A DNA stretch of 38,194 nucleotides from Polaromonas sp. (lineage in GTDB: Bacteria; Pseudomonadota; Gammaproteobacteria; Burkholderiales; Burkholderiaceae_C), in assembly GCA_025362315.1 (NCBI GenBank), contig JANYGP010000057.1, positions 1 through 38,194 on the forward strand, in the 5' to 3' direction. The position numbers and the translations under genes are program-made. The notes beneath the pieces are model-generated. The model was not told where the DNA came from. It saw nothing but the letters and a program-made list of their open reading frames with translations, and made no database searches. Each line of letters opens with the position of its first letter. Position 1 is the first letter of the stretch. This document shows, piece by piece, positions 1-9,517 of this stretch.

Positions 1-835
1 TTTTGGGGTCTAGCGCCACAAGCGCACCACGCCGCTCGCCAAACAGGTCCTCCACCATTTTCTGCAGCTTGATGTCGATGGACAGCATCACCGTGTTGCC
101 GGGGCTGGACGGGCTGCTGGCCAGCTTGCGCATTGGCCGCCCGCCGGCTGATGTTTCCACCGAATCAACGCCAGTTGTGCCGTGCAATTGCGCCTCAAAG
201 CTCTGCTCCACACCGAGCTTGCCAATGTAGTCGGTGCCCTTGTAATTGGTCTGCTCCTCGTCGGGCCAGTCCTCCATGGCTTTTTTCTCGGCCTGGTTGA
301 TGCGGCCAATGTAACCAATGACGTGGCTGGCCAGCTCGCCATACGGGTAGGTGCGAAACAGCCGCGCCTTGATCTCCACCCCGGGAAAGCGATAACGCTG
401 AGCAGCAAATTTGGCCACCTCTTCGTCAGACAGGCGGGTGCGGATGGGGAGCGACTCGAAATTGCGGGATTCCTCTGTCAGCTTTTTAAAGCGCCTGCGG
501 TCGCGCGCCGTGATGTCCACCACGAGCGCCAGCGCGTCAATCGTCTGCTCTGTATTGATCACCTTGGACGGTGTGATCTCCAGCGTGTAGGCCGAGTAAT
601 TGGTGGCCAGCACAATGCCGTTACGGTCCAGGATCAGGCCGCGGTTGGGCACGATGGGCACAATCGCCGTGCGGTTGTTTTCGGCCTGCTCTTTGAGGTC
701 TTCGTGCCGGTACACCTGCAGGTAAATCAGGCGGCTGGCCAAGAGCAGCAGGCAGCCCACCACGAACACGCTGGCCACCAGCACCCGCGCGCGAAAACGC
801 GCCAGATCCGCTTCTACGTTTCGCAGTTCAGTCAT
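1..835 (-). CDS. mrdA: Penicillin-binding protein 2 (MrdA), N-terminal 278 residues, cut by window start
   Basis: Translating the minus strand from the ATG at 835 gives an open frame running off the window. PBP2 is the transpeptidase that cross-links peptidoglycan during lateral wall elongation, together with RodA and MreBCD. Visible are a short cytoplasmic N-terminus, one membrane anchor at about residues 18-38 (VLVASVFVVGCLLLLASRL), the family motif PNRGLILDRNG at about 63-73, and the PBP dimerisation-domain motif FRTYPYGELASHVIGYIGRI at about 160-180. It continues to LVALDPK, just before the transpeptidase domain, so the SxxK catalytic serine lies outside the window. It follows mreD on the same strand, the usual mreBCD-mrdA-rodA order. 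A short palindromic element separates the two genes. The identification is secure; only the C-terminal half is missing. Confidence 0.95.
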   Translation of the reverse strand, partial: MTELRNVEADLARFRARVLVASVFVVGCLLLLASRLIYLQVYRHEDLKEQAENNRTAIVPIVPNRGLILDRNGIVLATNYSAYTLEITPSKVINTEQTIDALALVVDITARDRRRFKKLTEESRNFESLPIRTRLSDEEVAKFAAQRYRFPGVEIKARLFRTYPYGELASHVIGYIGRINQAEKKAMEDWPDEEQTNYKGTDYIGKLGVEQSFEAQLHGTTGVDSVETSAGGRPMRKLASSPSSPGNTVMLSIDIKLQKMVEDLFGERRGALVALDPK

Positions 836-838
836 AGC

Positions 839-912
839 CGCAGCGCCGGGCCGCCCCAAGCAAGGCAGCCCCCTCGGGGGGCAGCGCAGTACACGAAGTG
901 ACAAGCGTGGGG
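839..912. mobile_element. Short palindromic insertion element (copy P1) with 8-bp target duplication
   Basis: This roughly 74-bp GC-rich insert contains CCCCCTCGGGGGG and ends in a GCGTGGGG motif. It is flanked by the identical octamer GTCATAGC at 831-838 and 913-920. On the coding (minus) strand the octamer reads GCTATGAC and holds both the mreD stop (TGA) and the mrdA start (ATG). Deleting one octamer plus the insert recreates an ATGA overlap between the two genes. A related copy lies at 32037-32124. It is too short to encode a transposase, so it would be a non-autonomous element moved in trans (inference). Confidence 0.75.
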
Positions 913-913
913 G

Positions 914-1444
914 TCATAGCGGCCTGTTCGCGTCGCGGTCTGGCGCCCTTCGTTGAGGAACCAATAGCAGCACGCTGATAACCGGCCACAAGAGCGACTC
1001 AATCAATGGTGCAGCAAACATCAGAAAGCCGGGGAACGCACCACCGCCCAGCATGCGGATGACCAGCTCAATCGCGTGCATCGCAGCGAACAGCGGCAGC
1101 ACATGAAAGGCCTGCGACGGCACGCTGAACCACAGCAATCGGCGGTGGATGGCGATGGCGAAAAAGCTCACCACGGTATAAGCCAGCGCATGTTGCCCGA
1201 GCAACGCGCTCTGGTGCACATCCATCAAAATGCCACACACGAAGGCGGCGCCAATGCCCACGCGCAATGGCTGGTGGACGCTCCAGAAAACCAGCACCAG
1301 CGCCAGCAGGTCGGGCGTCCACGCCGCCCGCCCCCACAGCCCCATGTTCTGCAGCATGTTGAGCGCCAGCGCCAGCGCCAGACTGCCCCAGATGAAAAAT
1401 GGATTGGCGGGCAGCAGCAGCTGCTGCCCTGGGCGCATGATCAA
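914..1444 (-). CDS. mreD: Rod shape-determining protein MreD
   Basis: This is the integral inner-membrane protein of the elongasome, which links MreB/MreC to peptidoglycan synthesis. The 176-residue product is almost entirely hydrophobic, with about five membrane segments (for example WGSLALALALNMLQNMGLW, DLLALVLVFWSV and LIESLLWPVISVLLLV), and has the family motif VGIGAAFVCGILMDVHQSALLGQHALAY. Two starts are possible. A TTG at 1444 has AAGGAG seven bases upstream and overlaps the mreC stop (TTGA); an ATG at 1438 would leave 13 bases to that site. I prefer the TTG start, which implies translational coupling to mreC. The gene lies between mreC and mrdA as expected. Confidence 0.93.
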   Translation of the reverse strand: MIMRPGQQLLLPANPFFIWGSLALALALNMLQNMGLWGRAAWTPDLLALVLVFWSVHQPLRVGIGAAFVCGILMDVHQSALLGQHALAYTVVSFFAIAIHRRLLWFSVPSQAFHVLPLFAAMHAIELVIRMLGGGAFPGFLMFAAPLIESLLWPVISVLLLVPQRRAPDRDANRPL

Positions 1445-2364
1445 TTGCGCGCTCCTTTTTTGCCGGGCAGCGCGGGCGGCGGGTCTGCCGCAGGGCGCGG
1501 CGCCACCTGGTCAGCCACGGGCTTGAGCACCATTACATGCGCCGTGCCCGAGACCAACGCAAAGGGCGTGCAGTAAACGCGGGCAAACGCACTGTCCACG
1601 CGCCGCTCAACCCGGTCGACTTTGGCCACTGGCAAGCCCGGCGGGTACACCGCATCAACACCGCTGGTGGTGAGAATGTCGCCGGGTTGGACATCGGCAT
1701 TGGCCGCCATGAACCGCAGTTCCAGCGCACCCGCGTAGCCTGTGCCGTCGCCAAACGCGATGCCGCGTGCGCCGGTGCGGGAGTTCTGCACCGGAATGGC
1801 CTGGTCGCGGTTGGTGACCAGCGTGATCTCGCTCACCGACGGGTAAACGCGTGTCACCTGCCCCAATACGCCTGACTCGTCAATCACTGGGGAGCCGGTG
1901 GCAATGCCATCGGTCATGCCTTTGTCAATGATGACCTTGCGGGTATACGGGTCGGCTGCGTCGTACAGCACCTGCGCAGCCTGCGCGGGCGTTGTCACGC
2001 GCTCCCGTAACGTGAGCAGCTGGCGCAGCCGCGTGTTCTCAAGCAGCAGTTGCTCAACCTGGTTGGCGCGCTGCGATTGCAGGCCCAGCTTTTGCCGTGC
2101 CAGCTCTTCTGACGACTGAGATGAACCCAGGGCCTCAAAATACTTGCTGCCGCCCTGCGCCCAGTTGATTGGCTGCATCGCCACCCATTGCACGGGCCGC
2201 AGCGCAGTAGCCACCACAATCCGCAGGGGCTGCGTGATTTTGAATCGCGTGTCCGCCACCATCAGAAACAGCGCCAGCGCACTGAACACCGTGAGTTTGG
2301 ACAGCGCAGAAGGCCCCTGCCTGAAAAAAGGCGGTGGCGTTCGGTCAAGGGTACCTAAAGGCAT
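1441..2364 (-). CDS. mreC: Rod shape-determining protein MreC
   Basis: MreC is the bitopic elongasome scaffold whose periplasmic beta domain binds PBP2. The 307-residue product has a short basic N-terminus, one membrane segment at about 22-37 (LTVFSALALFLMVADT), a coiled coil at about 75-115 (EELARQKLGLQSQRANQVEQLLLENTRLRQLL), then the MreC core. Core motifs include VIIDKGMTDGIATGSPVIDESGVLGQV and GDILTTSGVDAVYPPGLPVAKV. The C-terminus is proline rich (PRPAADPPPALPG), a tail that varies among beta-proteobacteria. It overlaps mreD by 4 bp. About 120 bp separate it from mreB, so it could have its own ribosome entry but need not have its own promoter. Confidence 0.95.
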   Translation of the reverse strand: MPLGTLDRTPPPFFRQGPSALSKLTVFSALALFLMVADTRFKITQPLRIVVATALRPVQWVAMQPINWAQGGSKYFEALGSSQSSEELARQKLGLQSQRANQVEQLLLENTRLRQLLTLRERVTTPAQAAQVLYDAADPYTRKVIIDKGMTDGIATGSPVIDESGVLGQVTRVYPSVSEITLVTNRDQAIPVQNSRTGARGIAFGDGTGYAGALELRFMAANADVQPGDILTTSGVDAVYPPGLPVAKVDRVERRVDSAFARVYCTPFALVSGTAHVMVLKPVADQVAPRPAADPPPALPGKKGARN

Positions 2365-2485
2365 GGCCGCTTATTGTCCCGGTTTTTTAAGTCCGCAGCG
2401 GGCATGTTGCAGGGCTGTTACCCCGCATATTTTGGGGTTCCAGCCGCACACAGGATGCTCCCGGCGCATGCCAGGGGCGCTTCGC

Positions 2486-3795
<1,310 letters not shown>

Positions 3796-4095
3796 ATGGC
3801 ACTGACACCCCACGACATTGCAAGAGTTGCCAACCTGGCGCGGCTTGAATTGCGCCCGGACGAAATCGAGCAAACCCTGACCCAGCTCAACGGCTTTTTC
3901 AGGCTTGTGGACCAGCTGGAGGCAGTCAACACAGACGGCGTCGTGCCGCTGGCGCACCCGGCCGCTATCCTGGGTGAAGTGGCTTTGCGTTTGCGGGACG
4001 ATATTGTCAGCGAGACCAACCAGCGTGACATCAGCCAGACAAGCGCGCCAGCTGTGGAGCGGGGTTTGTTTCTGGTGCCAAAGGTGATTGAATGA
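3796..4095 (+). CDS. gatC: Asp-tRNA(Asn)/Glu-tRNA(Gln) amidotransferase subunit GatC
   Basis: GatC is the small belt subunit that ties GatA to GatB in the GatCAB transamidosome, which converts misacylated Glu-tRNA(Gln) or Asp-tRNA(Asn) to the cognate amide. The 99-residue product has the family pattern: [19 protein letters not shown] at the N-terminus and a middle section ending VVPLAHP. The ATG at 3796 has only a weak ribosome site. The stop overlaps the gatA start as ATGA (4092-4095), indicating translational coupling. Confidence 0.96.
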   Translation: MALTPHDIARVANLARLELRPDEIEQTLTQLNGFFRLVDQLEAVNTDGVVPLAHPAAILGEVALRLRDDIVSETNQRDISQTSAPAVERGLFLVPKVIE

Positions 4096-5624
4096 ACACG
4101 GTTGCGAGCAATTTCGATCTGCATGACCTGAGCGTCTTTGATCTGGCTGCCAAACTGGCTGCGCGGGAATTATCCAGTGTTGAAGTGACCCAGCACTTTT
4201 TGGCCCGCATCAAAACCGAGCAACTCGGTGCTTTTCTGGCAACAGATGCAGACGTGTCGCTGCTGCAGGCCAAAGCCGCCGATGTGCGGCTGGCTGCGGG
4301 CGAACGCACCGCGCTGCTTGGCGTGCCACTGGCGCACAAGGACGTGTTTGTCACGCGTGATTTCCCGACCACAGCTGGCTCAAAAATGCTGGCCAATTAC
4401 CGCAGCCCATTTGATGCAACGGTGGTCAGCAAGCTGGGGATTGGGCCTGGCGGGGCTGGTATGGTCACGCTGGGCAAGCTCAATTGCGATGAATTTGCGA
4501 TGGGCTCGGGCAACGAGAACAGTGCCTGGTTTCCAGCCAAAAATCCATGGGACCCGACCCGCATACCGGGAGGCTCATCTGGCGGCTCAGCCGCAGCTGT
4601 CGCCGCGCGCCTGGTGCCTGCTGCCACGGGCACAGACACGGGCGGCTCGATTCGCCAGCCTGCGTCACTGAGTGGCATCACCGGCATCAAGCCCACGTAT
4701 GGCCGCTGCTCGCGCTACGGCATGGTGGCCTTTGCATCCAGCCTGGACCAGGCCGGGCCCATGGCACGCAGCGCGCTTGATTGCGCATTGCTTTTAAGTG
4801 CCATGGCCGGGCCGGACCTGGATCGCGACTCAACATCGCTGGACATGCCAGCCATCAACTACGCTACTGAATTAATAGCTGCCAGCGCCCATAACGTATC
4901 TGCTACAGCCCTGAAAGGCTTGAAAATAGGCTTGCCAAATCAGTTTTTTGGTGCAGGTTGCGCGCCGGATGTGCTGGCAGCTGTCCGCGCTGCGCTGGCC
5001 GAATATGAAAAGCTGGGCGCCACGCTGGTGGATGTGGATTTGCCGCTGACCGAGTTGTCGATTCCGGTGTACTACATCATTGCGCCAGCAGAAGCCAGCA
5101 GCAACCTGAGCCGATTTGACGGCGTGCGGTACGGGCACAGGGCGGCCACCTACAGCGACCTGAACGACATGTACAAAAAGTCTCGCTCTGAAGGCTTGGG
5201 CGACGAGGTCACGCGCCGCATCATGATCGGCACTTATGTGCTGTCAGACGGCTACTACGACGCACATTACCTGAAGGCACAAAAAATCCGCCGCCTGATT
5301 GCCCAGGATTTTCAAAAGGCGTTCACGCAATGCGACATCATTGCTGGCCCGGTGTCACCCACCGTCGCCTGGAAAATCGGCGAGAAAAAATCAGACCCGG
5401 TTGCCAACTACCTGGCTGATATTTACACCTTGTCATCCAGTCTGGCGGGTCTTCCTGGCATGAGCGTGCCAGCAGGCTTTGCTACATCACAAGCTGGAGG
5501 CGGCATGCCAGTCGGTTTGCAGCTGATCGGCAATTATTTCAATGAAGCGCAGTTGCTGGGCGCAGCGCATCACTATCAGCTGGCGACGGATTGGCATCTG
5601 CGCAAGCCGGGAGGTTCAGCATGA
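4092..5624 (+). CDS. gatA: Asp-tRNA(Asn)/Glu-tRNA(Gln) amidotransferase subunit GatA
   Basis: GatA is the glutaminase subunit of the transamidosome, an amidase-signature enzyme with a Ser-cisSer-Lys triad. In this 510-residue product the triad reads as Lys83 (PLAHKDVFV), Ser162 in the GGSSGGS signature and Ser186 (DTGGSIRQP). The C-terminal section ([25 protein letters not shown]) is normal for GatA. Residues about 257-278 are encoded by a copy of the short interspersed repeat, giving a loop that looks longer than in E. coli-type relatives I recall. The upstream overlap with gatC and downstream overlap with gatB are both ATGA, consistent with a single coupled operon. Confidence 0.97.
   Translation: MNTVASNFDLHDLSVFDLAAKLAARELSSVEVTQHFLARIKTEQLGAFLATDADVSLLQAKAADVRLAAGERTALLGVPLAHKDVFVTRDFPTTAGSKMLANYRSPFDATVVSKLGIGPGGAGMVTLGKLNCDEFAMGSGNENSAWFPAKNPWDPTRIPGGSSGGSAAAVAARLVPAATGTDTGGSIRQPASLSGITGIKPTYGRCSRYGMVAFASSLDQAGPMARSALDCALLLSAMAGPDLDRDSTSLDMPAINYATELIAASAHNVSATALKGLKIGLPNQFFGAGCAPDVLAAVRAALAEYEKLGATLVDVDLPLTELSIPVYYIIAPAEASSNLSRFDGVRYGHRAATYSDLNDMYKKSRSEGLGDEVTRRIMIGTYVLSDGYYDAHYLKAQKIRRLIAQDFQKAFTQCDIIAGPVSPTVAWKIGEKKSDPVANYLADIYTLSSSLAGLPGMSVPAGFATSQAGGGMPVGLQLIGNYFNEAQLLGAAHHYQLATDWHLRKPGGSA
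4860..4926 (+). repeat. Short interspersed repeat copy R1, inside gatA
   Basis: The stretch begins GCTACTGAATTAATAGCTGC, continues CAGCGCCCATA and ends near GGCTTGAAAA. It matches the other copies at the core AGCTGCYWGCGC and the leading GCTA-TnATT. It lies in frame in gatA and encodes roughly [20 protein letters not shown], with no disruption of the reading frame. Confidence 0.7.
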
Positions 5625-7108
5625 GCACCACTGCATCTTTGTTGGACAAGTTGGTCAATGGCTATGAAGTCGTCATCGGCTTTGAAACGCACACCCAGCT
5701 AACCACACAGTCCAAGCTGTTCAGCCGTGCATCAACGTCGTTTGGTGCGGAGCCAAACACCAACGCATCTGCGGTTGACTTTGCATTGCCTGGTGCGCTG
5801 CCAGTGATGAACAAGGGCGCTGTGCAGCGGGCGATTGAATTTGGTCTGGCGGTCAATGGGCACATTGCCGGCAGCAGTGTGTTTGCACGTAAAAATTACT
5901 TTTATCCAGATTTGCCCAAGGGCTACCAGATCAGCCAGTTTGATATTCCGGTGGTGCAGGGCGGGGCCGTTGAATTTTTTCTGGACGGCGAGAAAAAAAC
6001 CGTGCGACTGGTGCGGGCGCATCTGGAAGAAGACGCCGGTAAGTCGCTGCATGAGGACAAAGAATTGGGTGCCGCGCTAGGGCAAGGGGGCATGACTGGC
6101 ATTGACCTGAACCGCGCCGGAACGCCACTGCTGGAAATCGTCACCGAGCCCGACATGCGCGGCAGTCAAGAAGCCGTGGCGTATGCCAAAGAGCTGCACA
6201 AAATCGTGACCTGGATTGGCATTTGCGACGGCAACATGCAAGAGGGCAGCTTCAGGTGCGATGCCAATGTGTCGGTGCGCAAACCCGGCGCGGCGCTGGG
6301 TACGCGCCGTGAGATTAAAAACCTGAACAGTTTCAAGTTCATGCAGCAGGCGATGGACTATGAAATCCGCTGGCAGATCGAGCAACTGGAAGACGGCCAC
6401 GCTATTCAGCAAGCCACGGTGCTGTTTGACCCGGACACCGGCGAAACGCGTTCGATGCGCAGCAAGGAAGACGCAGCGGATTACCGGTACTTTCCAGACC
6501 CGGATTTGCCACCGTTGGTGATTGGGCGCGATTGGGTGGAGAAGACGCGTTCTGAAATGAGCGAACTGCCGCGTGTGATGGCGGCTCGGTTTGTGGCCGA
6601 CTACAGCTTGAGTGACTACGATGCAGGCCAGCTGATGCAAAGCAAGGCAACCGCTGCGTACTTTGAAGCTGTGGCTGTTGGAAGCGGTCAAGCCAAACTG
6701 GCGAGTAACTGGGTCATGGGTGAGTTGACCCGGCGGCTCAATGCGGCAGAGCAAACCATTGAGCAGTCGTGTGTTTCAACGCATCAGCTGTCAGGCCTGA
6801 TCAAACGCATTGCAGACAGCACCTTGTCAAACAATGCGGCCCGACAGGTTTTTGATGCGCTTTGGCATGGCGACGGCACAGACGTTGACGCCATCATCGA
6901 AGCCAAGGGCTTGAGACAAGTCAGCGACTCCAGCGAACTCGAAAAAATCATCGACGACGTGCTGGCAGCGAATGCCAAAAACGTCGAGCAAGTCCGCGCG
7001 GGCAATGCAAAAGCCATGAACGCCCTGGTCGGCCAGGCCATGAAGGCGACCCAAGGCAAAGCCAATCCTGCCCAGGTCAATGAGATATTGAAAAAGAAAC
7101 TGAGCTGA
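5621..7108 (+). CDS. gatB: Asp-tRNA(Asn)/Glu-tRNA(Gln) amidotransferase subunit GatB
   Basis: GatB is the kinase/amidotransferase subunit that binds misacylated tRNA and activates its side chain with ATP. The ATG at 5621 is chosen over the longer frame because it overlaps the gatA stop as ATGA and has GGGAGG six bases upstream. That gives 495 residues starting [10 protein letters not shown]. Family motifs are [21 protein letters not shown] near the N-terminus, [19 protein letters not shown], the signature [19 protein letters not shown], and [13 protein letters not shown]. The C-terminal YqeY-like tail domain ([33 protein letters not shown]) is intact. Confidence 0.97.
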   Translation: MSTTASLLDKLVNGYEVVIGFETHTQLTTQSKLFSRASTSFGAEPNTNASAVDFALPGALPVMNKGAVQRAIEFGLAVNGHIAGSSVFARKNYFYPDLPKGYQISQFDIPVVQGGAVEFFLDGEKKTVRLVRAHLEEDAGKSLHEDKELGAALGQGGMTGIDLNRAGTPLLEIVTEPDMRGSQEAVAYAKELHKIVTWIGICDGNMQEGSFRCDANVSVRKPGAALGTRREIKNLNSFKFMQQAMDYEIRWQIEQLEDGHAIQQATVLFDPDTGETRSMRSKEDAADYRYFPDPDLPPLVIGRDWVEKTRSEMSELPRVMAARFVADYSLSDYDAGQLMQSKATAAYFEAVAVGSGQAKLASNWVMGELTRRLNAAEQTIEQSCVSTHQLSGLIKRIADSTLSNNAARQVFDALWHGDGTDVDAIIEAKGLRQVSDSSELEKIIDDVLAANAKNVEQVRAGNAKAMNALVGQAMKATQGKANPAQVNEILKKKLS

Positions 7109-7128
7109 TGACATTGCGCCAGATACTA

Positions 7129-7197
7129 TTGCTATTTATTCAGTAGCTGCCAGCGCCCATACTGATTGGCTCGAAATGCTCTTTAGCTGTTGAAAAC
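7129..7197 (+). repeat. Short interspersed repeat copy R2, between convergent genes
   Basis: This copy reads GCTATTTATTCAGTAGCTGC, then CAGCGCCCATACTGATTGGCTC, ending near TGTTGAAAA. It lies between the gatB stop (7108) and the 3' end of the convergent DUF4124 gene (7214), filling most of that gap. It shares 12-20 bp blocks with copies R1 and R4. Confidence 0.8.
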
Positions 7198-7213
7198 GGG
7201 CCAATTCAGCTTG

Positions 7214-7879
7214 TCAGCCAGGCGCCTTGCTGGCTGGTTTTTGCAGATTGCCAACAGGCGCACTGGCCATCAGCCACAGCGCTTTGAGCCTGGTCAGTTC
7301 CTCGTCAAAGCGCTGGTTGACCCGCCGCTTTTCTCCATCCTGCTCGATGATGAATTTTTGTTGCACCGCGATGCTGTTGTCGTTTTCATCTACCCGCCGT
7401 TTGAGTGCCAAAGGCGCTTTGCTGGTGTCTTTTTTGTAGTATTCAAACTCGGCGTTGATAGCGATTCGCTGCTCAGCGAGCTCCAGCGTTCTTTTGGCCG
7501 CGGCCTTGATCACTTCGTCAATTTGGCCCAAAGCCTGGCTGCGCTCCTTGTCGTGAGAAGCCGGATTGGGATAGCGCGCCAATATGGCGCGGTCGCGCCG
7601 TTTTTCTTCCTGCGCTTGCAGGCGCAGCTCCAGCGCGGCCTTGTCTTTTTCGTCCTGCACGGCACGCTCTTGCGCCGTCAGGGTGGGGCCCAGCACCCGC
7701 TTGACCGTGCCTTGCGGCGTCATCTCCTGCTGGGTGCGGTCATTGCAATCCGCAATCGGTCGGTCTGATGTGAGCTTGCGGCCTTTGGCGTCTGTGCAGG
7801 TGTAAATGCCCTGCGCCATGGCGTGGCCCGCAGCCCACAAAGCCAGTGTCATGACAACAGGAGATATTTTGATCAGCAA
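7214..7879 (-). CDS. DUF4124-type exported coiled-coil protein
   Basis: The function is unknown. The 221-residue product has a Sec signal peptide (MLIKISPVVMTLALWAAGHAMA, cleavage near 22). A short DUF4124-like segment follows (GIYTCTDAKGRKLTSDRPIADC, about 24-45), with two cysteines and the GxxLTSDRPI pattern common in beta-proteobacterial periplasmic proteins. Residues about 65-200 are highly charged and predicted coiled coil (EERKxx-type heptads, QEEKRRDRA, DGEKRRVNQRFDEEL). It overlaps nothing and ends 8 bp after pyrE on the same strand, so it may be cotranscribed with pyrE. There is no evidence for an enzymatic role. Confidence 0.8.
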   Translation of the reverse strand: MLIKISPVVMTLALWAAGHAMAQGIYTCTDAKGRKLTSDRPIADCNDRTQQEMTPQGTVKRVLGPTLTAQERAVQDEKDKAALELRLQAQEEKRRDRAILARYPNPASHDKERSQALGQIDEVIKAAAKRTLELAEQRIAINAEFEYYKKDTSKAPLALKRRVDENDNSIAVQQKFIIEQDGEKRRVNQRFDEELTRLKALWLMASAPVGNLQKPASKAPG

Positions 7880-7887
7880 TTTAAATT

Positions 7888-8595
7888 TCAGTCGACACCG
7901 TAGCGTTCCCGGTAGGCCATGACTTGTTGGTGATGCTCGCCCATGGCGTCACCTGGTTGCAGGGCAAGGAAGTCCAGCAAGTCCGTCAAACGTGCAATGG
8001 CGCTGACCTGCAGTCCCAGCTGGTTTGTAACATATTGGACTGCACTGTAGTTGACATCCACGCCGTTTTCCATCGCTTTTTCCTGCCGGTCCAGCGCAAT
8101 GGCCACCGCATGTGGCGTGGCACCAGCCGCCCGGATGATGGCAATCGACTCCCGCGCTGCGGTGCCGGCTGACATCACATCGTCGACGATCAACACCCTG
8201 CCCTTCAGAGGCGAGCCCACCAGCGTGCCACCCTCACCGTGGTCTTTGGCTTCCTTGCGATTGTAGGCAAACGGCAAGTTGCGGCCCAGCCGCGCCAGCT
8301 CGATGCTGACTGCTGCTGCCAGTGGAATGCCCTTGTACGCGGGGCCAAAAATCATATCGAAATGCAGCTGCGATTTTTCTTCTTCCAGCAGCAGTTGCTG
8401 CGCATAAAATCGCGCCAGTCGGCCGAGCTTGGCGCCATCGTCAAACAGGCCCGCATTGAAAAAATACGGACTCATGCGGCCGGCCTTGGTTTTGAACTGC
8501 CCAAATTTCAGCACGCCCGAATCAATCGCAAACTGCACAAAATCTTGTGCCAGTGCACTGCTTTGTCTTGTTTTTTTTATCTCTTGCCCTGCCAT
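7888..8595 (-). CDS. pyrE: Orotate phosphoribosyltransferase PyrE
   Basis: PyrE makes orotidine 5'-phosphate from orotate and PRPP in de novo pyrimidine synthesis. The 235-residue product has the PRPP-binding motif VLIVDDVMSAGTA at about 134-146, the orotate/PRPP segment DMIFGPAYKGIPLAAAV at 80-96, the flexible-loop sequence NRKEAKDHGEGG at 112-123, and the substrate segment KTKAGRMSPYFFNAGLF at 36-51. Its ATG at 8595 lies only 12 bp from the divergent exonuclease III start, so the promoter must sit inside the neighbouring gene or the two promoters must overlap. Confidence 0.96.
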   Translation of the reverse strand: MAGQEIKKTRQSSALAQDFVQFAIDSGVLKFGQFKTKAGRMSPYFFNAGLFDDGAKLGRLARFYAQQLLLEEEKSQLHFDMIFGPAYKGIPLAAAVSIELARLGRNLPFAYNRKEAKDHGEGGTLVGSPLKGRVLIVDDVMSAGTAARESIAIIRAAGATPHAVAIALDRQEKAMENGVDVNYSAVQYVTNQLGLQVSAIARLTDLLDFLALQPGDAMGEHHQQVMAYRERYGVD

Positions 8596-8607
8596 AGGAG
8601 TTGCCTT

Positions 8608-9411
8608 TTGTTCAAGTTAACCAGTCTGAACCTCAACGGCATCCGCTCGGCGACCAGCAAGGGGCTGGAGCCCTGGCTGGCTGGCTACCAGCCGGATTGT
8701 ATTTGTGTCCAGGAAGTCAAGGCCCAGGCGCCAGACGTGCGGGGCAAATTTGACGCGCTGGCCGGGCTGAACGGCTACTTTCATTTTGCGGAGAAAAAAG
8801 GCTACTCCGGTGTGGGTGTGTACACGCGGCACGAGCCCAGCGACGTGATTGTGGGCTACGGCTCATCAGAATTTGACGCAGAAGGGCGGTACCTGGAACT
8901 GCGCTTTGACAGGCCAGGCCGAAAAGACATGCCCAAGCTGTCGATCATCAGCGCTTATTTCCCCAGCGGCTCTTCGGGGCCGGAACGGCAGCTCGCCAAA
9001 TTTCGTTTTCTGGCCGAGTTTTACCCGCACCTGCTGGGCCTCAAAGAAAACCGGGACTATGTGCTGTGCGGCGACATCAACATTGCGCACCAGGAGGGTG
9101 ATTTGAAAAACCACAAAAGTAACAAAAAAAACAGCGGGTTTTTACCGGAAGAACGCGCCTGGATGACGCGCCTGCTGAGCGAAGCCGGAAAAGTCGACGT
9201 GTACCGCCAGCTGCAACCCACCACCACGGATGACTGCTACACCTGGTGGAGCAGCCGGGGGCAGGCCTATGCCAAAAATGTGGGCTGGCGCCTGGACTAC
9301 CATTTGGCCACGCCGGCCATGGCCGCGCTGGCGCGCAGCGAACACATCTACAAGGCGCAGCGCTTTTCAGACCATGCGCCAATTACCGTGGACTATGACT
9401 TTCAGATTTGA
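8608..9411 (+). CDS. xth: Exodeoxyribonuclease III (XthA/ExoA family AP endonuclease)
   Basis: This enzyme cuts abasic sites and trims 3' ends in base-excision repair. The frame is open far upstream to 8239, but homology begins at FKLTSLNLNGIRSA. The TTG at 8608 fits as start: AGGAG sits at 8596-8600, seven bases upstream. That gives 267 residues. Metal and catalytic motifs are all present: NLNGIRSA (Asn), QEVKAQ (catalytic Glu), GDINIAH (Asp/Asn), WRLDYHL and the C-terminal FSDHAPI (His). The ribosome site overlaps the pyrE start region. Confidence 0.95.
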   Translation: MFKLTSLNLNGIRSATSKGLEPWLAGYQPDCICVQEVKAQAPDVRGKFDALAGLNGYFHFAEKKGYSGVGVYTRHEPSDVIVGYGSSEFDAEGRYLELRFDRPGRKDMPKLSIISAYFPSGSSGPERQLAKFRFLAEFYPHLLGLKENRDYVLCGDINIAHQEGDLKNHKSNKKNSGFLPEERAWMTRLLSEAGKVDVYRQLQPTTTDDCYTWWSSRGQAYAKNVGWRLDYHLATPAMAALARSEHIYKAQRFSDHAPITVDYDFQI

Positions 9412-9517
9412 CCGGAAAAGCAACACGTAACAGCGCATCTGTTCTCAACGTTCCTGACGCTGAAGCCGAATTCAGCCCCACAAAGACTTTCCCTCAGGCT
9501 GCCCTGCCACACAATTG

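Noticed and set aside
88..901. Open frames on both strands over the mrdA region.
   Set aside because: They are shadow frames; the minus-strand frame from 835 gives an unmistakable PBP2.
9459..9476. GCTGAA-N6-TTCAGC dyad between xth and the MerR-ATPase gene as a terminator.
   Set aside because: Short arms, AT-rich stem and no T-run on either side; too weak to call.
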